A DNA stretch of 10,383 nucleotides from Rickettsiales bacterium (lineage in GTDB: Bacteria; Pseudomonadota; Alphaproteobacteria; Rickettsiales; UBA1997): NCBI GenBank assembly GCA_947441875.1, contig CANEUR010000023.1, positions 1-10,383 of the forward strand, read 5' to 3'. Shown here one piece after another: positions 1-6,246 of the stretch. The first letter of the stretch is position 1, and every line of letters starts with the position of its first letter. The position numbers were made by a program, and so were the translations under genes. The notes below the pieces were generated by a model. The model was not told the origin of the DNA. It made no database searches and saw only the letters and a program-made list of their open reading frames with translations.

Positions 1-552
1 GGGTTGAGATCCTCCATACATTCCTTTGTCAATCATTTTTCTGCCAAATTTGGTATTTAGAAAAACTGCCAAATATGACTGATTGAAGAAAGAATTTCTA
101 ACAATAAAAACGTGGGAAGAAGCAAGAGCTTTTTTGCTTTTATTATAAATTGCTGTTTGACCAAAATTTGCTCCAGTTCTTGTGATTAGAACATCGCCAA
201 TTTTGATTAGATTCTTGCTCAATTTTTTTGCATCAGTAGCAGAAATGAAAACATTGTTAGAATCCTCAATTTTGAGAGGTCTAAGGTTTTGCGTTCTAAA
301 AAACCATTCTCCTTCTTCGAGATAATCTCGCTTGATTTCGCTTGGATGAAGTATTTTGCAGTCTAATTCTACCAGCCTTTTATAAGGCTTAGATTCAAGA
401 TTAGCCTCAATTTGCAGATATTCTTTTTTCATAAACTCCGCATCAAATCTAAACCGATCATTCCGCTCATTTAACTTTGACAACATCACTTCACTTATTT
501 CCAGCCCTTCCAACAAAGCCTTGTATTTGGCTTCGTTAAAAGGGCTTAGAGA
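1..552 (-). CDS. hsdS: Type I-like restriction-modification specificity subunit HsdS (partial, 3' end outside window)
   Basis: This is the DNA-recognition subunit, which directs the adjacent methylase to its target. The visible 184 codons cover the N-terminal region and the first target-recognition domain. The N-terminal signature FNEAKYKALLEGLEISEV is followed by a block reading GDVLITRTGANFGQTAIY, the usual GD-hL-hTRTG motif of HsdS. Near the edge is FLNTKFGRKMIDKG then GGSQP, the end of a TRD before the central conserved helix. The second TRD lies outside the window. The frame is open back to a stop at 574-576, but no ATG, GTG or TTG precedes the conserved N-terminus. The first candidates are TTG at 514-516 and 511-513 and ATG at 484-486, all inside or after the conserved block. 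The start given is the first codon read after the proposed -1 frameshift from hsdM. The identification is secure; how it is translated is inferred. Confidence 0.9.
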
Positions 553-572
553 AAAAAACTTAATCGCTCCTT
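503..572 (-). promoter_or_regulatory. Candidate programmed -1 ribosomal frameshift site joining hsdM to hsdS
   Basis: Read on the minus strand, four elements occur in order. First is AAGGAG (572-567). After 8 nt comes T TTT TTT (558-552), in phase with hsdM as X_XXY_YYZ. Then comes a 5-nt spacer (551-547), and then a stem with arms 546-529 and 520-503 around the 8-nt loop AAATACAA. The stem pairs over all 18 positions, with three G-U pairs (539-510, 538-511, 534-515) and 8 G-C pairs. The hsdM stop TAA (548-546) lies at the foot of the stem. Slippage by -1 changes ...RLSFFL-stop into ...RLSFF followed by SLSPFNEAKYK of HsdS. The spacing closely matches the E. coli dnaX site (SD-like element, heptamer, stem-loop). 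Alternatives are an indel in the T run, transcript slippage on the T run, or internal initiation. Confidence 0.65.
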
Positions 573-2546
573 TTTAGCAAATTCGATGAAGGCTTCGGCG
601 ATGCCGTCTTTTGTTAATCCATCGTGATTGAAGAGATCATGTTTGACGATCAAATGCCCGTGAGTGTCTAGCTTTGGTGTGCCATCAGAATTTTTAACAT
701 AAATTTTTTCACCAGAATTATCTTTACTTGGTTCTTGTTGGGTGGCAAAGAAAATCGGGTAATCATCAACCTTTGGGCATAGCGCACCAGCTTTTTTGTC
801 ATCATTCCATTTCTGCACGAACAACACACTGGTTTTGGTTCCGGTGTGCGGTTTAAAAACATTTCCATGAAGCCCAACAACTGCTAAGATTCGACATTTT
901 TCTGCAATAAATTCACGAATTTGTTTATCAGATGAATTATTAAAGCGACCCTGTGGAAGAACAACTGCCATGCGACCTCCGGGTTTTAGAAAATTCAAAT
1001 TTCGCTCAATAAAAAGAATATCGCGATCAACTTTAGTTTGATATTTACCATCGGTTTTTTTGCCAAGTTCATATTTAGCCAATATTCGGCTTTCTTTCAC
1101 TTCGCCAGCAAAAGGCGGATTTGCCATCAAAATGTCGAAGCAAAAATCACGATTATCGTTTCTATTGGCTCTGAGATCGCTGAATCTAAACCATCCTTTT
1201 GAATAGGTTCTAAGCCAATCTTCATCTTTGGTTTTTTCATCCCAACGCTCAAAATCGAGAGTGTTTAAGTGCAAAACATTGGTTTCGCCATCGCCCGCAA
1301 TCAGGTTTAGAGTTCTACCAACACGAACGGCTTTTTCATCAAAATCAATAGCGAAGACTTTTTCTTGAACATAGTTTTCGCAACGTGCTGGTTTTTTCTC
1401 GGCGGTGAAGAGATGGCTTTTGCTTAAACCTTCTTCGTCCATGATTTTTTCCCAAACATGAAAAATGCCATGAACTGGGAAGCCACAAGAGCCAGAAGCG
1501 GTGTCGATCAAAGTTTCATCTTCTTTGGGATTTAGCATTTTAACGCACATGTCGATGACATAGCGCGGCGTGAAATACTGCCATTTTTCACCTTTGCTGG
1601 ATTTGTTTATGAGATATTCGAAAGCCTCATCTACCACTTCAAGGTTTGAGTTGAAAAGTTTAACAGTTTCGAGCGAGCCGATACAAACTGCTAAGTGGCT
1701 TGGGGTTAATTGAATTTTAGCATCTTCAGAAAAAACACCTTGCCACTTTTTCTTAGCTTTGTCGAAGAGATCTTGGATTTTGGCTTTGAGTTCGCTTTCA
1801 GTGTCGCCGTAATTCTTGAAAACAAGATGACGCTTTTTATCGCGTCCTGATTCCATTTCGTCGTAAAGTTTGGTAAAAGTAAGTTTGAAGAGTTCTTCGA
1901 ACACATCTACACCAGCATTGGCTAGAACCTCATCTTCCATTTCAAGAATTAGGTCTTTTAGCGATTTTTTTTGGTTGACCAGTTTATCATTTTTGATGAG
2001 GTCGTTAATTGTCCATCGTTCAGATAAAACATCTGAAAGTTTTTCGGTAGCTTTTGGAATGTTTGGAATGTCTTCAAAATAATTTGGATCTTTGCGGTGA
2101 TAAAAAGAAATTTGTTCGCCATTACTCCAAACCCCAATTGGTGCTCCTGTAGCGTTGCAATAGCTTTTGAGTTGCTCTTTACCGTCTTTTAATTTTGGTT
2201 TTTTTAATTCGATTAGAATGTAAGGATCGATTGGTCGGTCTTTATCAAAAATACAAATATCGGCACGTTTTTTTTCACGACCAAAAACTACTCCATATTC
2301 AAGCTCAAGGCGTTTGCTTGGATAACCAAAATCTTCTATTATGGTCATCAAAAAAAGCTGACGAACGACTTCTTCTGGCGTAAGTTTGATTTCTTTGTTA
2401 CGCACTAAGCAGGTTGTGTAAAAATCTTGTTTGCCAGATTTATTTTCTTTTGAAGTTATTTTGCCTTCTAAGGCTTTAATTTTTGACTCACTAAATTGAG
2501 TTAGCTTATAGTCGGAATCTTTGAGTATTTGCGATAAGATGTTCAT
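546..2546 (-). CDS. hsdM: N6-adenine DNA methyltransferase subunit HsdM with N-terminal HsdR_N-like domain
   Basis: This is the modification subunit of a type I-like system; it transfers methyl from SAM to adenine N6. The 666 residues begin with a domain resembling the HsdR N-terminal nuclease fold (about 55-150): RADI with D96, then IELKKP with E113-x-K115, the PD-(D/E)XK pattern. A helical region follows (about 165-320), then the methylase: QYFTPRYVI (323-331), SAM motif I as DTASGSCGF (348-356; many HsdM have DPACGTGGF), and catalytic NPPF (476-479) after DILMA. The C-terminus ends EFAKKERLSFFL, with the stop directly after a T7 slippery heptamer, so a fraction may be extended into HsdS. 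The start ATG is the natural N-terminus but has no Shine-Dalgarno sequence. It lies 62 bp after the truncated hsdR, probably in one transcript. An in-frame A8 run (minus strand, 1972-1965) is a possible mutation hot spot. A fused nuclease-methylase chain also occurs in type IIB enzymes such as BcgI, so a strict type I label is uncertain. Confidence 0.93.
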   Translation of the reverse strand: MNILSQILKDSDYKLTQFSESKIKALEGKITSKENKSGKQDFYTTCLVRNKEIKLTPEEVVRQLFLMTIIEDFGYPSKRLELEYGVVFGREKKRADICIFDKDRPIDPYILIELKKPKLKDGKEQLKSYCNATGAPIGVWSNGEQISFYHRKDPNYFEDIPNIPKATEKLSDVLSERWTINDLIKNDKLVNQKKSLKDLILEMEDEVLANAGVDVFEELFKLTFTKLYDEMESGRDKKRHLVFKNYGDTESELKAKIQDLFDKAKKKWQGVFSEDAKIQLTPSHLAVCIGSLETVKLFNSNLEVVDEAFEYLINKSSKGEKWQYFTPRYVIDMCVKMLNPKEDETLIDTASGSCGFPVHGIFHVWEKIMDEEGLSKSHLFTAEKKPARCENYVQEKVFAIDFDEKAVRVGRTLNLIAGDGETNVLHLNTLDFERWDEKTKDEDWLRTYSKGWFRFSDLRANRNDNRDFCFDILMANPPFAGEVKESRILAKYELGKKTDGKYQTKVDRDILFIERNLNFLKPGGRMAVVLPQGRFNNSSDKQIREFIAEKCRILAVVGLHGNVFKPHTGTKTSVLFVQKWNDDKKAGALCPKVDDYPIFFATQQEPSKDNSGEKIYVKNSDGTPKLDTHGHLIVKHDLFNHDGLTKDGIAEAFIEFAKKERLSFFL

Positions 2547-2608
2547 ATAATTTGTTGTTAAAATTTATTTAATTTTATATCAGATGTTTGCCTTAAAACT
2601 GTTGTCAT

Positions 2609-3016
2609 TTATTTTAAAATTTCAGGACGATGAAAATTAAAAACTTCATGTACTCGGGGCTTTGGATCGTTGAAATTGGTGAAGAAGTTTTTTTCGCCAG
2701 TGCTAATATAAACAAAAGGCAGTGGATTATTTTTTAAATATTTCAGTTGTGCTTTGGCATAATTTTCGGCTTGATCTAAGTGAGTGTTGATTCGATGACC
2801 TTCTTCTTTGCGTTTGGCTTCAATTACTCCACAAGGCCTTCCATCAATAAATAACACATAATCTGCAGGACCAACATCGGTTTGATATTCTCTAACGGCT
2901 ACACCAAGGCTATGATGTAGATTAATTTTTTTTATTTCTTGAACTACCCAGCCACTAGCGGCAAGATTTTCATCAATTTCATCTCTAGCAATTTGTTCGG
3001 GATTTTGATTTTTCAT
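2609..3016 (-). CDS. hsdR: Truncated type I restriction subunit HsdR (nuclease domain only)
   Basis: This matches the N-terminal endonuclease domain of EcoEI-type HsdR. From ATG at 3016 it is 135 residues: NPEQIARDEIDENLAASGW (about 5-23), then ADY with D52, then VIEAKR with E66-x-K68, then DQAENY giving the QxxxY motif (Q82, Y86). All expected PD-(D/E)XK residues are present. It ends at FNFHRPEILK, where a full HsdR would continue into the SF2 helicase/translocase of several hundred residues. No Walker A or DEAD/DECH motif follows in the 62 bp before hsdM. The ATG at 3016 is preferred over the TTG at 3136, because the 40 extra residues from TTG read a non-coding frame of the purF-like remnant. 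Without the motor it cannot act as a classical translocating restriction enzyme. It may be a remnant, or a stand-alone nuclease partner. Confidence 0.8.
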   Translation of the reverse strand: MKNQNPEQIARDEIDENLAASGWVVQEIKKINLHHSLGVAVREYQTDVGPADYVLFIDGRPCGVIEAKRKEEGHRINTHLDQAENYAKAQLKYLKNNPLPFVYISTGEKNFFTNFNDPKPRVHEVFNFHRPEILK

Positions 3017-3018
3017 TA

Positions 3019-3140
3019 CTTTAATTTTACTTGCGATGGGGCAGTTGTTTTGGCAGCGGTAGAATAGCGAACATGGCCAATAGCACATTTGAGTTATAAA
3101 TGCCAAAAACCCCAAATTCTTCTTGAAATTTATCAAACAT
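3019..3140 (-). pseudogene. Probable decayed 5' fragment of purF (amidophosphoribosyltransferase)
   Basis: Two stretches in different frames resemble PurF in the right order. From ATG at 3140 the frame reads MFDKFQEEFGVFGIY, like the (K/R)EECGVFGI(Y/F) start of the PurF glutaminase domain. The nucleophile cysteine position is F (TTT where TGT or TGC is expected). That frame then turns unrelated and stops at 3027-3029. In another frame, from about 3087, comes CAIGHVRYSTA, the PurF IGHVRYST motif, ending at a stop at 3016-3018. In intact PurF these motifs are several tens of residues apart, so an internal deletion plus frame change is implied. The first ATG is about 30 nt past the -10 hexamer of a good promoter. 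The assignment rests on short motifs read by eye. The alternative is a 37-residue leader ORF (3027-3140). Confidence 0.55.
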
Positions 3141-3171
3141 AAAATTAAAATTAAATCAAATTTACAAAAAG

Positions 3172-3200
3172 ATTGTAAATTATTTAAGATAAGTTGTCAA
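3172..3200 (-). promoter_or_regulatory. Sigma-70-type promoter upstream of the purF remnant and hsdR-hsdM-hsdS
   Basis: On the minus strand TTGACA (3200-3195) is a perfect -35 hexamer. It is followed after exactly 17 nt by TACAAT (3177-3172), one mismatch from the -10 consensus. Transcription would start near 3165, about 25 nt before the ATG at 3140. It lies between the end of rlmJ and the purF-like remnant. It was probably the purF promoter and now reads into the restriction-modification genes. Confidence 0.65.
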
Positions 3201-3235
3201 GATTGTTAAAATAAATTAGCAATGCAACGGTTCCA

Positions 3236-4099
3236 TTATAATTCTTTTAGGTTATATTCAAAATCTTGGTCTGTGAGTTTTGCTAATAAGTTTGGTAAAA
3301 AATGATTGAGTTGTTCCTTTAAAATATATGGTGGATTAATAACCAACATACCGCATTTTTGCATTTTATTGTGAAGGGCTAGGTTATTTATGCCTATTTC
3401 AATTTGCATTATTTTAGTAAAATTTAGTTTTTTAATTTCGTTGATAGTTTTTGCTAAAACTTCGTTTTGAGACGTGATGGGATACCACCATAAATAAACT
3501 CCGTTAGCAAATCTCTGTTTGGCTTCTACCAAGGCTTTAAAGCTATTTTGGTAATCTTGGCTAATTGTGAGGTGAGTTTTTTCATAAGGTGGATCTATCA
3601 ATACTAAGCATCTTTTTTGCAGAGGCGGTAGCTTGGTTTTTAACAAATCAAAGCCATTACCAAGATTGGTGACAACTTTTTTATTGCCAGCAAAATTTCT
3701 TTTTAAACCAAAATAAGTTGTTTGATTATTTTCGGCTAAAATAATTTGCCAATTTTCGGTTTTTTTATGTAAAATATATTTCATTAACAAAGAAGAGCCG
3801 CTATAAAACTTTAAATTATTAGCTAAATTATCAAGAGAAGTTAAGTTTATTTTTGCTAAAGTTTGCCAAAAAACATGAGGCATAGTTTCGCAAAAATTTT
3901 TATGTTTCACGAGTCTGTAAATACCTTGGTTACTTTCGATATTTTGCTGATTTAACAAATATTTGCCAAGCCCTGCATGGGTATCGATTGCTAATAAAGG
4001 CTTATTTTTTTGTTGTAAATAATCAAGACAACAACATAAAATACAATGTTTAAATAAGTCGGCGAAATTGCCAACATGAAAAGAATGTTGATAGTTCAT
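3236..4099 (-). CDS. rlmJ: 23S rRNA (adenine(2030)-N6)-methyltransferase RlmJ
   Basis: RlmJ methylates N6 of A2030 in 23S rRNA using SAM, acting on free rRNA before assembly. From ATG at 4099 the product is 287 residues, close to the E. coli protein (280). The N-terminus MNYQHSFHVGNFADLFKH matches the family start (Y-x-HSFHAGN-x-AD-x-KH). SAM-binding IDTHAGLGKY follows at about residues 38-47, and the catalytic motif is LIDPPYEK with D169-P-P-Y172. An upstream in-frame start at 4144 would add 15 unrelated residues and overlap the lipoprotein gene, so 4099 is chosen. It starts 4 bases after the stop of the bamE-like gene, so the two are probably co-transcribed. No Shine-Dalgarno sequence or clear terminator is visible. 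Confidence 0.93.
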   Translation of the reverse strand: MNYQHSFHVGNFADLFKHCILCCCLDYLQQKNKPLLAIDTHAGLGKYLLNQQNIESNQGIYRLVKHKNFCETMPHVFWQTLAKINLTSLDNLANNLKFYSGSSLLMKYILHKKTENWQIILAENNQTTYFGLKRNFAGNKKVVTNLGNGFDLLKTKLPPLQKRCLVLIDPPYEKTHLTISQDYQNSFKALVEAKQRFANGVYLWWYPITSQNEVLAKTINEIKKLNFTKIMQIEIGINNLALHNKMQKCGMLVINPPYILKEQLNHFLPNLLAKLTDQDFEYNLKEL

Positions 4100-4103
4100 A
4101 ATT

Positions 4104-4562
4104 TTAAGAACCAAATTTGCTAATATTTTCGATAAAATAATCAACTAAAGTATTTTTTCGCTTCACCTTGGTTGTTTCATGGCTAAATTTAAAATCTTGA
4201 TTTTCGTGACTTAGATTATAAAATTCTAGATCTTTAATGTTGTCAAAGTTATCAAAAGTAATCAGTAAAATTTTTCTATCGATTGTTTTTGGTTTAAAAA
4301 AAAGGAGATGCTTTATTTCTTCATAGAAATAAATAAAATATTCTTTATTGTTGAGTTTAAAATAAGTAGTTGGACTACCTAAATAGTTAAGAACGGTTCT
4401 TTTTGACGAAACTCCCTTTTGAAAAATATTTGATTTATAAATATCAAACATATAGCCATGTTTTTCATGCCTAGATACACAAGAATTAAGGCAAAAAAAT
4501 GATGTGATAATTATTAGAAAAATTGTTAATTTTGTATTTTTTAATTTTAGATTAATAAACAT
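4104..4562 (-). CDS. bamE: BamE/SmpA-like outer-membrane lipoprotein
   Basis: This is a probable accessory subunit of the BAM complex that inserts beta-barrel proteins into the outer membrane. The 152 residues start with a basic N-terminus and a hydrophobic signal (about 12-24). A lipobox LNSC follows, with the lipidated cysteine at residue 28. The SmpA/OmlA fold is suggested by FQKGVSSKRTVLNYLGSPTT (the usual G-x-s-x-x-x-V-x-x-x-LG-x-P), the aromatic strand KEYFIYFYEE, and the strand ILLITFDNFDNIKDLEFYNL. The C-terminal tail ends FIENISKFGS, like the FL-x-x-L-x-x-NIGRF end of alphaproteobacterial BamE. Its place beside rpmF-plsX-fabH also fits. It is divergent from rpmF and runs into rlmJ. 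The sequence is diverged, so the call rests on lipobox, length, fold pattern and context together. Confidence 0.75.
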   Translation of the reverse strand: MFINLKLKNTKLTIFLIIITSFFCLNSCVSRHEKHGYMFDIYKSNIFQKGVSSKRTVLNYLGSPTTYFKLNNKEYFIYFYEEIKHLLFFKPKTIDRKILLITFDNFDNIKDLEFYNLSHENQDFKFSHETTKVKRKNTLVDYFIENISKFGS

Positions 4563-4892
4563 ACATAAAATGTTGAAAGAAGTTAAATAAAAAAATCATA
4601 AAAATCATATTGCAATTTGAAAAAAAGACACTAAGCTTGGATATCATTATATTTTGTTTTTTGTGATTTAAATTAAAAACTATACAATGCATTATATAAT
4701 TCATAAGGGCTTTATCTTTATTAATTTTAAATTTAATGATAAAAGTTTGATTATAATTCAGATAAATTAAGGCTTTTAAAAGTAAATTTCAAATCAAAAA
4801 CATTTTGTTATAGTATATTACACATTACAAATGCTATTACAAGATATTTTTTATTATCATATATTTTTTATAACAATAATTTTTTATCAAAT
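4563..4892. other. Divergent AT-rich intergenic region between bamE and rpmF
   Basis: These 330 bases hold no convincing ORF, RNA gene or strong inverted repeat. They must carry the promoters for the leftward bamE-rlmJ pair and the rightward rpmF operon. TATAAT-like hexamers occur at 4695-4700 and 4752-4757 (plus) and at 4651-4646 (minus). None has a good -35 hexamer at 16-18 nt, and in sequence this rich in A and T they are expected by chance. A short palindrome CTTTTAAAAG lies at 4773-4782. In many Alphaproteobacteria a DUF177 (YceD) gene precedes rpmF; none is present here. Confidence 0.6.
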
Positions 4893-5180
4893 ATGGCTGT
4901 TCCTAAAAAGAAAAAATCCAGTTCAAAAAGTGGCATGAGAAGAGGTAGCAATGGCACCTTTAAAGCAGATTTTACCAATGTTATTGTTGATAAAGAAAGT
5001 GGTGAATTTAAGCTTCCGCATCATGTGAGTAACGATACTTATAAAAATGGTAAATTGCAAATAAATCTTAGAAAACAAGCTAAAAAACAGCAAAAATCCT
5101 CCGAAAAAAACGAAACAAATACAAAAACAATTGAAAATAACAGCGAAAGTAATGAAGTAACTAAAATTCAATCAGATTAA
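4893..5180 (+). CDS. rpmF: 50S ribosomal protein L32 with C-terminal extension
   Basis: L32 is a small protein of the large ribosomal subunit. The start MAVPKKKKSSSKSGMRRGSN is the canonical L32 N-terminus. SGEFKLPHHVSNDTYKNGK (about 36-54) corresponds to the alphaproteobacterial form SGE-x-x-x-PHHI-x-x-x-G-x-YRG. There are no cysteines, so this is the zinc-free type. The family is usually about 55-65 residues. This one has 95, because about 35 residues rich in Lys, Glu, Asn, Ser and Thr follow the core; that tail looks disordered. The stop is 2 bp before the GTG of plsX, so the genes are co-transcribed. No Shine-Dalgarno sequence precedes the ATG. Confidence 0.93.
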   Translation: MAVPKKKKSSSKSGMRRGSNGTFKADFTNVIVDKESGEFKLPHHVSNDTYKNGKLQINLRKQAKKQQKSSEKNETNTKTIENNSESNEVTKIQSD

Positions 5181-5182
5181 AA

Positions 5183-6244
5183 GTGCCTGAGATTATAATC
5201 GCCCTAGATTGTATGGGTGGCGATAAGGCTCCACAAATTGTTATTGAAGGAGCCGATATCGTTGCTGGCAAATCTGCTAATATTAATTTCTTGCTTTTTG
5301 GCGATTCAAAAAAAGTTTTACCAATAATAAATCACTGCCGTAATTTAAAGGGTAGGTTTGATTTTGTTCATACTGAAGAAGTTGTTTCTTCCTCTGAGAA
5401 GCCATCAGTTGCTTTGCGAAAACTTACTAAATCTAGTATGCGCTTAGCAATTGATTCTGTGAAAGAAAACAAGGCTATGGCAGTTGTTTCGGCAGGCAAT
5501 ACTGGAGCTTTAATGGCAATTGCTAAATTAGTGTTGCGAACTTTACCTATAATAAGTCGCCCGGCTATTGTTACTTCGGTGCCAAACAAAAAAAATAAAG
5601 GCACTGTGTTGCTTGACATGGGTGCCAATATCGAATGCGATGCTAATTTATTATTTGAATTTGCAGTAATGGGCAAAGCTTTTGCTAATTATGCTTTAAA
5701 CATCAAAAATCCTACTATTGGTGTTTTAAATGTTGGCTCTGAAGAATTAAAAGGTAATAATCATGTGCAAAATGTAGCAAATATGCTAAAAAACAGCACT
5801 ATGTCGAGTAATTTTTGTGGTTATGTAGAAGGCGATGATATTGTTAAAGGCGATGTTGATGTTGTGGTAACCGATGGCTTTACTGGTAATGTTGCTTTAA
5901 AAACTATCGAAGGTACTGCTAAATTTATTTCTTCAGTTATTAAAGATGGCTTTACCTCTTCTTGGTTAGCAAAAATTGGCTATATTTTATCTTCTTTTTC
6001 TCTTAATAATGCCATCAAAAAAATAGATCCTAGAATGCATAATGGAGCAATGCTGATTGGTTTAAATGGTATTGTAGTAAAGAGTCATGGTAGCACTGAT
6101 GCTGTTGGTTTTGCTAATGCTATTATGGTTGCTAATAATTTAATTACTAATCAAATAAACGAAAAAATTATTGCCGATCTTAATCAAAATCAAGATTTCT
6201 TAAATAATTTTAATCAAGTTCAGTCTATTAATCAAAATAATTAA
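5183..6244 (+). CDS. plsX: Phosphate acyltransferase PlsX
   Basis: PlsX makes acyl-phosphate from acyl-ACP and phosphate, the donor used by PlsY to begin phospholipid synthesis; it is a peripheral membrane enzyme. The 353 residues show the family hallmarks: ALDCMGGDKAP (7-17), VVSAGNTGALMA (about 101-112), LLDMGANIEC (143-152), VLNVGSEELKG and VTDGFTGNVALK. Length is normal (E. coli 356). The C-terminal ~25 residues are rich in Asn and Gln and look unstructured. The start is GTG, 2 bp after the rpmF stop, because it gives the normal N-terminus and no ATG is available before ALD. It has no Shine-Dalgarno sequence, so translation is likely coupled to rpmF. fabH follows after 2 bp. Confidence 0.97.
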   Translation: MPEIIIALDCMGGDKAPQIVIEGADIVAGKSANINFLLFGDSKKVLPIINHCRNLKGRFDFVHTEEVVSSSEKPSVALRKLTKSSMRLAIDSVKENKAMAVVSAGNTGALMAIAKLVLRTLPIISRPAIVTSVPNKKNKGTVLLDMGANIECDANLLFEFAVMGKAFANYALNIKNPTIGVLNVGSEELKGNNHVQNVANMLKNSTMSSNFCGYVEGDDIVKGDVDVVVTDGFTGNVALKTIEGTAKFISSVIKDGFTSSWLAKIGYILSSFSLNNAIKKIDPRMHNGAMLIGLNGIVVKSHGSTDAVGFANAIMVANNLITNQINEKIIADLNQNQDFLNNFNQVQSINQNN

Positions 6245-6246
6245 AT

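Noticed and set aside
1965..1972. A8 run inside hsdM (minus strand) as a second frameshift or phase-variation site
   Set aside because: It contains an in-phase A_AAA_AAA, but I saw no AAGGAG-like element before it and no strong hairpin after it. The -1 frame soon reaches a stop, and hsdM is intact through it. It is only a possible mutation hot spot.
2547..2608. Short inverted repeat AAAATT/AATTTT between truncated hsdR and hsdM as a terminator
   Set aside because: It is six A-T pairs only, with no G-C and no clear T tail. It is not distinguishable from background composition.
3017..3136. N-terminal extension of HsdR from a TTG at 3136
   Set aside because: The 40 added residues resemble no HsdR N-terminus and read an unrelated frame of the purF-like remnant. 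The ATG at 3016 gives the normal family start.
4100..4144. Upstream start for rlmJ at 4144
   Set aside because: It adds 15 residues foreign to RlmJ and overlaps the coding end of the lipoprotein gene. The ATG at 4099 gives the canonical N-terminus.
4691..4757. TATAAT hexamers in the divergent intergenic region as promoters
   Set aside because: No TTGACA-like hexamer lies at a suitable distance, and such hexamers are common by chance in sequence this rich in A and T.
4923..5171. Minus-strand ORF opposite rpmF, rich in Phe and Ile and membrane-like
   Set aside because: Its hydrophobic composition is the complement of the Lys/Asn-rich rpmF codons. It matches no family I recognise.
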